In this document: positions 22,304 through 32,002 of the stretch, one piece after another
Layout: each line of letters opens with the position of its first letter
Numbering within the stretch: the first letter of the stretch is position 1
Virus record (IMG/VR): IMGVR_UViG_3300046500_000118
Coordinates: 1-55,344 of that record
DNA: 55,344 bases
Strand: one strand, 5' to 3'
Origin: a virus
Program-made: the position numbers and the translations under genes
Notes under the pieces: model-generated
The model's database searches: none
Seen by the model: the letters and a program-made list of their open reading frames with translations, nothing else
Told to the model about the DNA's origin: nothing

Positions 22304-23535
22304 TACATCCTCGCCTCTAGCTTGCGCAGCTTCTCACGCATATCGAAAACTGTCTTGTAAAGATTGAGCGGGTTACCTGCACCCTGATCACCGATGGACG
22401 GGGCCACGGTTTCCGTCTGCCCGCCCTGGTCCACGGTGATGGCCACCTCGCGCACGATGTCCACGTATTCGGTGCCGTCCACGGCAACCGTCACGATGTC
22501 GCCCACGAAATAGTCGCGGCCGAACTTGATGTGCGGGGTATCGATTGGGTAGATCTGGAAGTTGCCGTTCTTGGCACCCTGAGTCAGAGCCTCAGTGGCT
22601 GCGTCGAGAACGGCTTGCTGAGCCGTGGCGAACTGAGCATCCGTCACCGAAAGGTCAGCCTTGATGGGCTGTCCGGTAGTGGGGTCCGCCTTGATGGGGA
22701 GGTCTCGCCGGTCAAGGAACTGTTCGATCTGAATGCCCCACTCGGCCTCAGTGGCGGTGTCGATCTGCTGGTACATGTACCGGCCCTTGCCGGTGCCCTG
22801 GCAGGCCACAATCACGCGTGTCACAGTCGGAGCCGTCAGGTTCCACGTGAACTCACGCAGGTTGCCCAGTTCCTTGCTGAAGCGGATGGACTTGGACAGG
22901 TCCCGCGGAGCGTAGAGATACAGGTTGATGGCCTTGGCGTTGGGGTCGTACAGGAACCGGTATCCGGTGGTCTTGGTGTCGGTCCAGCTCTCAAGCTTTG
23001 TGCCGATGACGTCCCACTGGAGGTTGTCAGAGATCGTGTTGCCGATCGCGGCGTCACTGCCGACGATCGCGCCGGCCACCTGGCGGTTAGCCAGAGCACC
23101 AGGACCAAGAGCCTTGTTCAGCTCGTCCCAGATCAGGTGACCAGCCGGGCCTGAAACTGCTCGGGTGTCGTCTGTGGTATTCCACTGCTGCGTTGCCGCC
23201 TTGGTGGGGTCGGGGTAGGCAAGCCGGTTGTACGCAAGCTTGTTGTCGCACTTCCCACCGAAGTAGAGCGATCCCATCGACGTGTGCTGATCGTTGGTCC
23301 AATAGTGCTGGAAGCTCTCGATCTGCCCCGTGAGGATGGGGAGGTCAACGCCATCCTGATAGATGGCGACGCCCCCACCCCTCTGGAGAAGGTCAGACTG
23401 AGGCGTCCCCGCCTCCACAAGGATTTGCCATGAGCCTTGCGCCGAGTATCGGATCACAAGGTCCATCGAGATCCACGTATCGATAATGCCTATTCGGTTG
23501 AGTGCAGCGTCGCGCACCTCCACCCGATAGCCCAT
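22303..23535 (-). CDS. Minor tail protein, ReqiPepy6 gp37-like
   Basis: 410 residues. I place the start at ATG 23535, five bases after GAGG; an in-frame GTG two codons earlier is possible. The N-terminus (YRVEVRDAALNRIGIIDTWI) and the segment RYSAQGSWQILVEAGTP match the gp37-like tail family, whose members form the tail tip hub. It lies in the usual place after the distal tail gene. Confidence 0.8.
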   Translation of the reverse strand: MGYRVEVRDAALNRIGIIDTWISMDLVIRYSAQGSWQILVEAGTPQSDLLQRGGGVAIYQDGVDLPILTGQIESFQHYWTNDQHTSMGSLYFGGKCDNKLAYNRLAYPDPTKAATQQWNTTDDTRAVSGPAGHLIWDELNKALGPGALANRQVAGAIVGSDAAIGNTISDNLQWDVIGTKLESWTDTKTTGYRFLYDPNAKAINLYLYAPRDLSKSIRFSKELGNLREFTWNLTAPTVTRVIVACQGTGKGRYMYQQIDTATEAEWGIQIEQFLDRRDLPIKADPTTGQPIKADLSVTDAQFATAQQAVLDAATEALTQGAKNGNFQIYPIDTPHIKFGRDYFVGDIVTVAVDGTEYVDIVREVAITVDQGGQTETVAPSIGDQGAGNPLNLYKTVFDMREKLRKLEARM

Positions 23536-23547
23536 GTGCACCTCATG

Positions 23548-24537
23548 TCAGTAAGTCGTATAGCGCGGGAATATCTCCACCTTCGCGGAGGGAGTTCCGC
23601 TACCGGCGACGAGATCAGCTTGGACAGTCGACGTGCCCACAGGCACCGACCAAAAATTGGGGTTGGCGGACATCAGAGGGAAATAATTCGTCCCCTGGTC
23701 GTCCGTGATTGTCTTGTAGCCAGGACGGCTATCGATCGTGAGTGTCCGCCCGTTGGCCAGGCAGTCAGCCCCACCCGGCTGCGCCGGGATGCCCCAGCTC
23801 GAACCGTCCGGGCCAGTGAACTTGAAGGACTTCAGAGGTCCGGTAATCGTCCAGACAGGCCAGGCTTCGATGTCGCCCGGATTGTTGACGATGAGCTGGC
23901 CTGAGGCCGGCGTGCCGTTACTCAGCTTGATCGGGAAGAACGGGTTGCCTAGGAACGGCGACGGCGTGCCGAAGGTCCAGTTAGCGACCTCTTCCGTGTC
24001 CCCGTAGAACCACGGGTCAACGGCAATGAGCTGGATACCGTAGGACACCCAGTCGAAGCCCGAGGTGTCGACGGATTCATTTCCTTCCATGCCGTTCACG
24101 TAGTAGCACTTAATGCGGCGGGCCGCTCCGTCCTGCTCGATGAACGTCAGGACACAGAACCCGTTCTTGGGATTCAGCGCACTGGCAAGCTTGCGCTTGA
24201 ATGAGGTCAGTGTCTTCCGGTCGACCCCATAGACGAACACCGGCAAGAGGATCTGCCGGGCTGCTGCCCTTGAACCTCGGTAGATCGAGCCATCGAGGTT
24301 CGGGGAGTCGTCCGTGTGCAGTTCAAACGGAGGCATGTCGAGCCCTGACGCCCCCGGCTGGATCACGATTGCCGGCCACCAACGGTTCTGGAAGCCGGTG
24401 AGGGGGATCTCCTCCCCCTCACCATTGCTCCCTGTGATCGACACGTAGGTGTGCTGCCAATCCTCCGGAATCGGGATCAGTGGGTTGAGATCCCACTGCC
24501 CACCGTCGGGATTCTGTGGCCCTGCGGGAATCGGCAT
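23548..24537 (-). CDS. Distal tail protein
   Basis: 329 residues, ATG 24537 after AAGGAG. The beta-rich product has LTGFQNRWWPAIVIQPGASG near the N-terminus and a typical Dit core (ILLPVFVYG, SFKRKLASALNP, RIKCYYVNGMEG, IQLIAVDPWFYGD). It links the tail tube to the tip. Position directly after the tape measure supports the assignment. Confidence 0.85.
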   Translation of the reverse strand: MPIPAGPQNPDGGQWDLNPLIPIPEDWQHTYVSITGSNGEGEEIPLTGFQNRWWPAIVIQPGASGLDMPPFELHTDDSPNLDGSIYRGSRAAARQILLPVFVYGVDRKTLTSFKRKLASALNPKNGFCVLTFIEQDGAARRIKCYYVNGMEGNESVDTSGFDWVSYGIQLIAVDPWFYGDTEEVANWTFGTPSPFLGNPFFPIKLSNGTPASGQLIVNNPGDIEAWPVWTITGPLKSFKFTGPDGSSWGIPAQPGGADCLANGRTLTIDSRPGYKTITDDQGTNYFPLMSANPNFWSVPVGTSTVQADLVAGSGTPSAKVEIFPRYTTY

Positions 24538-24554
24538 TTAACACTCCTTGTCGA

Positions 24555-27500
24555 TTACAACGCGGCCATCGTTTCCGCGTACTTCATCGCCCGAAGAACC
24601 GCCTGAGTGGTGTTCTCGGACTTGGCTTCGTGAACGTGGATCTCGTACTTCGGACCCACCATCCCGGCCGTGTCCTTGGCGTTGTAGACGCGCTCACCCC
24701 CACCGAAATTGATCAACTCAGGACCCCGCTCACCCACCATTGCCATGCCAGGGGAAGCGGAGCGGGTACCGGTCGCGTAACCCTTGATCTTGCTGACCTT
24801 GGTGGTTTTCGTGGTCTTACCGCCGACGGTCCTTTCGGTAACCGTGGTGGTAGTTCCCTTTGCCGGGTCAGTCGTCGTGGTGGTAACCGTCGTGACCTTG
24901 CGGCCCTTCGAATCCGTCGAATAGGTCGTGGTGACCCTCGTCGTCTTCTTCTTGGAGGTGTTGCCTCCGCCCTTGACCGCCTGGCCTTCACCAGTCAGCC
25001 AGGTGAGGAGAGATGCCAGACCGGCACTGACCTGAGTCTTCGAGTTGAAGTGCAGTTTCTTCTTGAGGGTCTTCGTGATCGTGTCAGCGATACCCTCGAT
25101 CTGCTTCTTCAGCTTGTTGTCCTTCGCGGTCAGACCGTCGACGAGTGACTGAGCCGCCGCCTTGCCTGCCTTGTAGTACGAGCCAGCAACCGACTTTCCG
25201 AGGGAATCGCTAGCCGTTCCGATGGCCTTATAGGTCTTGTTGTAGTCGGATACCTGAGCAGCAGTGGACTTCAGTAGCTCCTTCGCCATGGAGTCGCCCT
25301 GTTCGGGCCCTGCCTGGGCAATCTCGCTGATGATGTCCTTGGAGAATCCCTTCTTTGTGAGCGCCGAAAGATCGCTCTGGAAGGACTTAATCGCTGCCAG
25401 ACGCTCGTGCAGGCTGTTGAGGCCGGCAGACGCCGAAACCCCGGAGTCGTTGAACACGTCCGTGAGGGAACGCAGCCCCTTGGCCTTGTCCGAGATGGAC
25501 GAAGCCATGGCGGACTCGTCCTTCTTGATCTGAGCCAGCTTGGCGTTCGCGTCCTTCAGCTTCGGCGCCAGGTCGGCCCGCTGCTTGACGAGCTTCTGGA
25601 GCTGCTTGTTCTCTCCGTCGAGCCATTTGTTCAGGGAGTTCGCAGTCTTCGAGCTGATCCGGTTAGAGGTGAACGCGTCCTTGATGATCTGGTACAGCTT
25701 GTTCACCGCGGAGTTCAGCGACGAGACGCCCTTTTCGGCGTCCGCAGCTACACCCGTGGTTCGCTTGCTTCCCGTACCGGTCGCGTATCCCTTGAGAGTC
25801 TTGACCGTCGCCAGCTTAGAATCCTGGTGGTTCAGAACGGTTTCCCCGCCCCCGAACTGGACCAGTTCCGGGCCTTCCTCACCGACCCAAGCCCAACCCT
25901 TGGCCGCACCCTTGGTACCAGTGGCATAGCCCTTGATCCCAGAGAGAGCCTTGGTCCAGCCCGATCCGTATCTATGGACGGCATAGTTGAGGCCGGCATA
26001 AATGGATGCAAGCGGGTCAGTAATACCCCGCTTAAAGTACGGTCCGGCATACGCCTTGAACGTCTGCGGAATGGTCTGCATCAGTCCCTGAGACGGATAT
26101 CCGGCCTTCGCGTTCGAGTCCGTCAGGTTAATCGCCTTCGGGTTACCCCCGGACTCCACTCCGATCCGGTGAAGGACCAGTGCGAGGTTCGATGGAGAAA
26201 GCCCGAGCTGAGCCAGGGCCATCTTCACCTGAGGCGTCCAACGAGACACCGAGGAGCCGACTCCCGGAGTGCTGAGCTGCTTATCCGCGAGCTTGCTGAC
26301 ATCCGGCGCCTTCGTCTTCAGGTGCTTGCCCGAGAAATCGAAAAGCCCCTTCAGGTTCGGAAGACTATCCTTTGCGGTCGACTCGACATCGCCCCAGACC
26401 TGCGAGGCATAATCCTTCGGGCTGGTGACAATTTCCTTGAGCACGTTGGCCGTGTCGATTACACCGTCATACTCGCCCTCCACCAGATCCCAGACACCCT
26501 TTACAGTGTCGGTTATGGAGCCGATCGGGTCAGTCAGGAAGCTGGTCCCGGAGTCCCAGACGCTCTTTACGGTGTCCCAGACGCCGCCGAAGAAATTCCC
26601 CACGACGCTCTTCAGGGTTTTCCAGGAAAGGAGGTCGCTGATGAACGACTCGCCTCGCTGGAGGATGTTGCCCTTGCCCTTCCAAACGTCCTTCCAGAAG
26701 TAGTCACCGGCGACAGGGCCGACAGCCCCACCGATAATGCCGATTGCCTGGCTGTAGCCGTCAGGAATTGGGAGCTTCTTGAGGAGATTCCACGAGTCCC
26801 GAGACATGAAGTTCTTCATGCCTTCGAGCTTTTCGGCCAAGTCCTTACCGATGAAGTGAGAGCCCGAGGTGCCGGCGCCCACGACGCCGCTCTGAGCGTC
26901 GCCGCCAAGCTGCCGAGAAGAGCTGTCCATCGTCATCGTGGCGAGGGCCCCAAGGCCATCCGACGAGATGTTGAAGTTCTTCGACGCCTCAATGAGCTTG
27001 TCAAGGCCAAGCTTTCCGAGGATGCCGCCACCGGCGAACTTCATTGCGTGACGGACTCCACCGACACCCTTCTGTCGAGCAATGTGGTTCATCTTGTGAA
27101 TAAAGGAGTGCCCAACAGCCTCGGTGAACTCAGGCCGCATAATCGATTCGCCACCGGACAAGTGCAGCTCACCAGCCGTGGGGCTGACGAACCTATGCAC
27201 GTCCCTACCAGGCGTGTAGCCCGGCAGAACACCACCAGTGGCCTTCCTCCTCTTCTTCTTCGAGGAGGACTTAGAGGAACCGCTCTTGCTGTTTCCACCA
27301 GGAGCGTGATTGGAGATGTTGTCCAGTCGGGTGTTCAGGATCTCGGCTTCACCGGCCGTGTCACTCAGTGCAGACTTGAGCTTCTTGATCTCCTTGACGA
27401 TCTTGTCCGTCTGCAACGAGTTGAGCTGACCGATACGGCCAATCAGCGACGACTTCCCCGGACCCACCTTCTTGGTGGTGTCGTCCGTCTCGTTCTTGAC

Positions 27501-30134
27501 GTGCGAGACCTCGCCCTTCAGGGCAGTGAGAGCAAGCCCGTTGAGCTTGTTTACCTGCTTGATCGAGCCCTTGGCAGCGGTCGTGACGCTGTCCGACTTC
27601 GCCTTGAGCCCCTTGAACTCGCCCTCGACGTGGTTCAGGTTGTGGTCGTTGAGGGCCGACACAGCCGACTTGGAGTGGTCGACCGACGTCTTGAACGCGT
27701 CGTCCTTCTGCGTGAGCTTCTTGAACTCGGTTTCGAGGCCCTGGAGTTGAAGATCCCGGAGGTTCTTCACCGCGGTCTCTGCGTCGCGGACCGCCTTCTC
27801 GGCCAGGTCCGCCTTCGCCTTGACACTGGAGTCCTTACCGGCGAACTCGTCGGCAAGCTGCTTCAGGTTCTCGGTCTTGAGATCGCTGATCTTGGTCTTC
27901 AGGTCCGAGATCTCACGCTCAAGATCCTTGACGTTCTGCTGGGCTCGGGACGTGTCGAGCTGAAGTTCCTCAGCCTGGCGCCTGGGGCTCTGCGCGGTAC
28001 GTCGAGCCTGGTAGCCACTCTTGAAGCCGTTGCCCTTGATGGCGGAGACAGCGCCGCTGACCACCCTAGACCCGAACTTTGCGGTGCCCTTGGTGAGCTT
28101 GAACGCACCCTTAGCCAGGCCGGCAATAGGTGACATCAGCTTGATGACGCCACCGACCAGCTTGAAGAGCGTGCCGAAGAGGAGAGCCCCGGTACCGATG
28201 ATCGCCGCGAACTTGCCGACCTTGATAATGAGGTCCGTCAGACCAGGGTGGTTCTTCAGGTAGTCCGTGGTCTTCTTCAACCACCCAGCAAAGATCGTCA
28301 GGTCCTTGAAAAGCTCCTTGATGATCTTTGCCGAAGGGCCCTTCAGATCTTTCGCGAGATCCGAGACCGTATTGAGGAGACCGCCCTTGTACTCATAGCC
28401 AACGGTCTTATCAACGAAGCCGTGCGCCTTCTTGTCGTAGACCCGCTTCGTGATGGCAGTCTTCTTACCCATGAGGGCTTCGCCGGCACCGGAGTACTCG
28501 TAGGTGCCATCCTTGTTCGGCTTGACGAACATGTTGGCCAGGCCGTACTTGCCCTGTTCCCACATGTTCGACAGGCGAGCGCCAATCGTCGCGGAACCCT
28601 GACTGATAGCCGAACCAGCAACCTTGGGATCACGGCCGCGCTTCAGGAGGGCGTCAACAATTCCCTCACCAGGGACACCGCCCGTGGTCTTGGCATCAGC
28701 CATCCAGTCCATCATCTGAGCCGAAGCGGTGTACTCCTTCGGCAAGGCAATCTTGATGCCCTTCTTCTTCTGCTGGTCGAGCTTGGCCTGGATTTCCTTC
28801 TTGGTGAACTTCCGGTCCGTGAATCCGAAGGTCTCGGCGAGTTCCTGAATGGGGATACCGGCATTGTCGGCAAGAGACTTGACGTTGCGCAGGGACGCGC
28901 GGTCAGCGTCCTGCATGATGCTGACGGCGTACATGGCACGGCCCACCTGAGCGGGGTCCGTAATACCGGCGAACGCCGAGAGGTTACCGATGGCCTCAAC
29001 AAGCGACGTGGCGCGCTTCGAAGCCTCCTTGGACGAACGACCGTGCGCCTTGCCAGCACGGGCATACTGAGTGCCGTACTTGAACATGTCCTCGACGGAA
29101 TACGGGGTCGCCGTACCGTAGGTCTTCAGCTCGTTGATCTGCTTCGCCGTGTCCTTGTTGGACACGCCCATTCGCTGAAGAGCGGTCTGAGCCTGCATCA
29201 TCGAGTCAGCCGCGGAGACACCCAGGTACGACATGGCGCCGGCAGCAGTCAGCAGAGGCGTAACCACGTTCCGCGTGATGGTGCGTCCGAAGTCGCTCAT
29301 GGTGGAGCCGAAGGCAGACACCTTCGTCCCGACGCTATGCACCGCGCCGGTCCAACTCTTCTCCACCTTGCGGGCGTTGCCCTGGAGAGTCCGGACCGTA
29401 GCGTTGTTCTGCCGGATCGTGTCCAGAGCCGCAGCCTTTTGAGCCTTCGCGGTGTTGAGAGCACCCTGAACCGCAGCGACGTCCGCCCTACGCTGCGTCT
29501 CCATCTGGGAGAGGATCTGAGCCTTGCGGGTGTTGTACCCCTCCGTGTAGGCGGCCTGAGCCTCACGAGCGGCAGTCTTCTGCGCAGTCGCCTCCATGGA
29601 CGCCTGGCGGATGATGAGCTTGGACAGGGAGGAGATCTGAACCTCACGGGCCCGCGCCTGGCGCGCTACCTCAGCGGCCTTCTCCTTCTCGGCGGCGAGC
29701 ACGGCCTTAGCCGATGCCGCAACCTCCGCCCTCTCCGCAACAGCGATGCGGGCGTTGGACTGCTCCACGTACTTGGCAAAAGCAGCCTGCTGCCTCTCCC
29801 GCTCGGCAAGCTGCTTCGCCTGGGCAGCCGTCACAGCCTTCATGGCCTTGAGGTAGCTAGCAGCCTCAGAGTTGGAGAGCTTCTTACGGGCCTCGATCGC
29901 GGCCTTCTCGACCTCGACCCGCTTAGCGGCCTCTTCCCCGTATTGGGCAGTGATCCACGCCTGGAGCTTTGCCTCAAGCTTGGCAGTCTGCTGAGCAAGC
30001 TTCTCGCGAGTACCAGAGAACTTGGCAATGGCCTCTTGTGCCCTGTCCAGCTCGGCCTTCAGCTCAGCCTGATTCATCTCGGGGGTGATCAGGATGAATG
30101 CGGAACCAACCTGAATCCTGCCCTTAGTCGACAT
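24555..30134 (-). CDS. Tape measure protein with lytic transglycosylase domain
   Basis: 1859 residues, ATG 30134 after GGGGAGCC. A long N-terminal coiled coil rich in Ala/Lys/Glu is followed by hydrophobic segments near residues 640-680 and a second coiled coil. Around residue 1270-1370 an SLT-like domain is visible: catalytic Glu in IGVESGGNP, then GLMQTIPQTF, then YAGLNYAVHRYG, suitable for local peptidoglycan cleavage during DNA entry. The Gly-rich unit GEEGPELVQFGGGE is repeated near the C-terminus as GERGPELINFGGGE. The length sets the tail length, and it follows the frameshifted chaperones. Confidence 0.95.
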   Translation of the reverse strand: MSTKGRIQVGSAFILITPEMNQAELKAELDRAQEAIAKFSGTREKLAQQTAKLEAKLQAWITAQYGEEAAKRVEVEKAAIEARKKLSNSEAASYLKAMKAVTAAQAKQLAERERQQAAFAKYVEQSNARIAVAERAEVAASAKAVLAAEKEKAAEVARQARAREVQISSLSKLIIRQASMEATAQKTAAREAQAAYTEGYNTRKAQILSQMETQRRADVAAVQGALNTAKAQKAAALDTIRQNNATVRTLQGNARKVEKSWTGAVHSVGTKVSAFGSTMSDFGRTITRNVVTPLLTAAGAMSYLGVSAADSMMQAQTALQRMGVSNKDTAKQINELKTYGTATPYSVEDMFKYGTQYARAGKAHGRSSKEASKRATSLVEAIGNLSAFAGITDPAQVGRAMYAVSIMQDADRASLRNVKSLADNAGIPIQELAETFGFTDRKFTKKEIQAKLDQQKKKGIKIALPKEYTASAQMMDWMADAKTTGGVPGEGIVDALLKRGRDPKVAGSAISQGSATIGARLSNMWEQGKYGLANMFVKPNKDGTYEYSGAGEALMGKKTAITKRVYDKKAHGFVDKTVGYEYKGGLLNTVSDLAKDLKGPSAKIIKELFKDLTIFAGWLKKTTDYLKNHPGLTDLIIKVGKFAAIIGTGALLFGTLFKLVGGVIKLMSPIAGLAKGAFKLTKGTAKFGSRVVSGAVSAIKGNGFKSGYQARRTAQSPRRQAEELQLDTSRAQQNVKDLEREISDLKTKISDLKTENLKQLADEFAGKDSSVKAKADLAEKAVRDAETAVKNLRDLQLQGLETEFKKLTQKDDAFKTSVDHSKSAVSALNDHNLNHVEGEFKGLKAKSDSVTTAAKGSIKQVNKLNGLALTALKGEVSHVKNETDDTTKKVGPGKSSLIGRIGQLNSLQTDKIVKEIKKLKSALSDTAGEAEILNTRLDNISNHAPGGNSKSGSSKSSSKKKRRKATGGVLPGYTPGRDVHRFVSPTAGELHLSGGESIMRPEFTEAVGHSFIHKMNHIARQKGVGGVRHAMKFAGGGILGKLGLDKLIEASKNFNISSDGLGALATMTMDSSSRQLGGDAQSGVVGAGTSGSHFIGKDLAEKLEGMKNFMSRDSWNLLKKLPIPDGYSQAIGIIGGAVGPVAGDYFWKDVWKGKGNILQRGESFISDLLSWKTLKSVVGNFFGGVWDTVKSVWDSGTSFLTDPIGSITDTVKGVWDLVEGEYDGVIDTANVLKEIVTSPKDYASQVWGDVESTAKDSLPNLKGLFDFSGKHLKTKAPDVSKLADKQLSTPGVGSSVSRWTPQVKMALAQLGLSPSNLALVLHRIGVESGGNPKAINLTDSNAKAGYPSQGLMQTIPQTFKAYAGPYFKRGITDPLASIYAGLNYAVHRYGSGWTKALSGIKGYATGTKGAAKGWAWVGEEGPELVQFGGGETVLNHQDSKLATVKTLKGYATGTGSKRTTGVAADAEKGVSSLNSAVNKLYQIIKDAFTSNRISSKTANSLNKWLDGENKQLQKLVKQRADLAPKLKDANAKLAQIKKDESAMASSISDKAKGLRSLTDVFNDSGVSASAGLNSLHERLAAIKSFQSDLSALTKKGFSKDIISEIAQAGPEQGDSMAKELLKSTAAQVSDYNKTYKAIGTASDSLGKSVAGSYYKAGKAAAQSLVDGLTAKDNKLKKQIEGIADTITKTLKKKLHFNSKTQVSAGLASLLTWLTGEGQAVKGGGNTSKKKTTRVTTTYSTDSKGRKVTTVTTTTTDPAKGTTTTVTERTVGGKTTKTTKVSKIKGYATGTRSASPGMAMVGERGPELINFGGGERVYNAKDTAGMVGPKYEIHVHEAKSENTTQAVLRAMKYAETMAAL

Positions 30135-30143
30135 CGGCTCCCC

Positions 30144-30874
30144 TTAGAGGTTGTTCATTCGGTTGAAGAAATCCACCACCTCATCCGTGGAGGCGTGCGC
30201 GTATGCGGAGGGCTCAATCTCGGTGATCTCCTCGCCCGGTCGCGGGAGCGGAGTCGGCATGGGGATGTCCTCCCCGTCCTCGCCTGAATTGGCTTTGATG
30301 AACAGCCAGTTGTTCAGCTCAAGGGCGTCAGAGATGCGAGCCAACAGATAGTCGGACTCGGACCATTCGGCGGCTTCATCAACGGTGGCCGCCAACACCG
30401 AACGCCCTGTCTGGCGAAGCAGAGAGTTGATCAGGACGGAGATTCGACGTAGAGAGAGCCGCCCACGCCACAAGTCCAGAAGGTCAACCCCGAAGTGCTG
30501 AAGCAAGTCCGCTTCAAGCTCCTCGGGGTACTTCCGAATGACGTAGACGGCTCGGCTCAGTTTCCCGTCGAGGTGTTGATCTTGTCGTTGAACGCCTGGA
30601 AGTCACGGATGGTCGGGCGGGTACGGCGGTACTCCTGCCACTGCTCCTCGCCCAGGACGATGCGGACGGCCTCAAAGTCGTTGTCGGCAAACACGACGTC
30701 AACCGGGTAGTCCATCGGGGACGGCAGGGTGTAGACCTTGCCGCCGTGCTCGACCTCGATCACGTCACCGCGGGCCTCAGCCTCGGCGGCAACCAGCTCG
30801 GCGCCGGCGTCGGGAACCTCAACGGTGTCAACGGACTCAACAGGCTCGTCGGCAGTCTTCTTAGCAGCAGCCAT
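30144..30874 (-). CDS. Tail assembly chaperone, frameshift fusion form
   Basis: Reading starts at ATG 30874, slips -1 at GGGAAAC (30560-30566 on the complementary strand) and continues to 30144, giving about 243 residues. After the slip the sequence reads LSRAVYVIRKYPEELEADLL, then FGVDLLDLWRGRLSLRRI. This is the lambda G/GT-type pair found just before the tape measure gene of nearly all long-tailed siphoviruses. The second frame has no good independent start in its first 25 codons, which supports the fusion. Confidence 0.9.
30557..30874 (-). CDS. Tail assembly chaperone, unshifted form
   Basis: 105 residues, ATG 30874 after GGAG. An acidic Ala-rich N-terminus (TADEPVESVDTVEVPDAG) precedes a compact domain (YPVDVVFADNDFEAVRIVLG). 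The unshifted product is expected to be the more abundant form and to coat the tape measure protein with the longer one during tail assembly. Confidence 0.9.
   Translation of the reverse strand: MAAAKKTADEPVESVDTVEVPDAGAELVAAEAEARGDVIEVEHGGKVYTLPSPMDYPVDVVFADNDFEAVRIVLGEEQWQEYRRTRPTIRDFQAFNDKINTSTGN
30560..30566 (-). promoter_or_regulatory. -1 ribosomal frameshift slippery site GGGAAAC
   Basis: The heptamer fits X XXY YYZ in the zero frame (G GGA AAC) and is followed immediately by the zero-frame TGA. The position at the end of the first chaperone frame is the conserved one. Confidence 0.9.
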
Positions 30875-30917
30875 GGGAACTCCAAAGGAAGCAAAGGGGT
30901 TTGGGGTGAGAGAGAGT

Positions 30918-30943
30918 GCCGGGGACTACGAGCCCTCCCCGGC
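30918..30943 (-). terminator. Hairpin between tail tube and chaperone genes
   Basis: GCCGGGG and CCCCGGC form a 7-bp stem around 12 loop bases, without a U-tract. A partial terminator here would lower chaperone expression below that of the abundant tube protein. Confidence 0.5.
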
Positions 30944-30966
30944 AGGGGCAGGAATTAATTCAGACG

Positions 30967-31545
30967 TCAGGACATGGCCTGATTGGTCAGGACGTAACCG
31001 AGGGAACCGTTGGAGTCCAGCGCCTCAATGGTGAGCTGGTACTCCTGAGCCGCCGTACGGACGAGCGTGATAGCGCCGCGGTCCTGGACCATCGCCCGAG
31101 GGATAACCACTCGGTTGTGGATGCCGTTCTGCGACCAGTCCACGACGAGCGAGATCTCCTGAAGCGTCGGGCTGCTGGAGAGGTCGAGTCGGTAGCTGCC
31201 GGTCGGGTTGCCGCCTCCGTCGAGAACCGGAGCCCAGTTGGCGCCGTAGAAAAGCTCAGTGGTGCTGATGCTGGTCTCAGCAAACGTGGCCGAGATCGAG
31301 AACGTAGCGGACGTGACGTTGTACAAGACGGGAACTGCGCTCTGCCAGACGTTCACCGGGTCCGTGTTGACCTGGGGAGTGATGGTGACACCCGCGTCAG
31401 TCACATAACCGAGCGTGGTGTATCCGGTCGGGGGAGTCGTCCCATCGCCCACATCGGTGGGCAGGGTGACGCCAACGGCCGGCGCCATGTAGACGTAACC
31501 GCTCGGCGCAAACCGAATCTTGGTGGTGTCGACGTTCGAAGACAT
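30967..31545 (-). CDS. Major tail tube protein
   Basis: 192 residues; start ATG 31545 preceded by AAAGGAG. Beta-rich with RFAPSGYVYMAPAVGVTLP near the start and TYTTLGYVTDAGVTI-like strands, as in actinophage tube proteins; the middle (VNVWQSAVPVLYN) fits too. It lies between a terminator and an attenuator hairpin, consistent with high separate expression. Confidence 0.85.
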   Translation of the reverse strand: MSSNVDTTKIRFAPSGYVYMAPAVGVTLPTDVGDGTTPPTGYTTLGYVTDAGVTITPQVNTDPVNVWQSAVPVLYNVTSATFSISATFAETSISTTELFYGANWAPVLDGGGNPTGSYRLDLSSSPTLQEISLVVDWSQNGIHNRVVIPRAMVQDRGAITLVRTAAQEYQLTIEALDSNGSLGYVLTNQAMS

Positions 31546-31567
31546 AGAGGCTCCTTTGGGGGGAAAC

Positions 31568-31592
31568 AAAAAACGGCCCCAAAGGGGGCCGT
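31568..31592 (-). terminator. Intrinsic terminator before the tail tube gene
   Basis: ACGGCCCC/GGGGCCGT stem around four bases, followed on the minus strand by TTTTTTG. Confidence 0.85.
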
Positions 31593-31612
31593 GAGGCTGA
31601 GGAGTTCAGGCG

Positions 31613-32002
31613 TTAGTCGTCAGCGACGAGGTATAGGCAGACTTCGCCCGTGTAAGCGGGCTCAAGGGATTCCTTGTCGGGATGCCAGTGCGGCGCTGAG
31701 ATCTCGTGCACGTCGAGCACCAGGGCGCCCTTCAGGGCCTTGCTCGGAAGCTGCTCAAGTAGGTACTCGCGCACGGTGTATGCGAGGGCGCCGGCCTCGG
31801 CCGCGCTCTGGCCGTACACGTCGTAAAGGACGTCCATACGGTCCATGCGGTCCCGCTGCATGCGGGCTCCACCAGACTGGATGACATAGACGGTGGTCTC
31901 ACCGACATTGCGGCCTACGAGGGTGCCTGTCACCGCGTCCGTAGGGATGTCAGGGAACGATCTCAAGAACTCGATTACGAGGGGGAGCGGATCAACTCTC
32001 AA
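31613..32002 (-). CDS. Tail terminator protein
   Basis: 129 residues. TTG 32002 overlaps the previous TGA (TTGA). The sequence (LPLVIEFLRSFPDIPTDAVT, then RMDRMDVLYDVYGQSAAEAG) matches the actinophage tail terminator/completion fold, which caps the tail tube and joins it to the head. It is the last gene of the connector cluster. Confidence 0.8.
   Translation of the reverse strand: MRVDPLPLVIEFLRSFPDIPTDAVTGTLVGRNVGETTVYVIQSGGARMQRDRMDRMDVLYDVYGQSAAEAGALAYTVREYLLEQLPSKALKGALVLDVHEISAPHWHPDKESLEPAYTGEVCLYLVADD

Noticed and set aside
24516-28133. Long plus-strand frames opposite the tape measure gene (up to 908 aa)
   Set aside because: These are antisense shadows of a high-GC gene; they lack start signals and the minus-strand product is certain.
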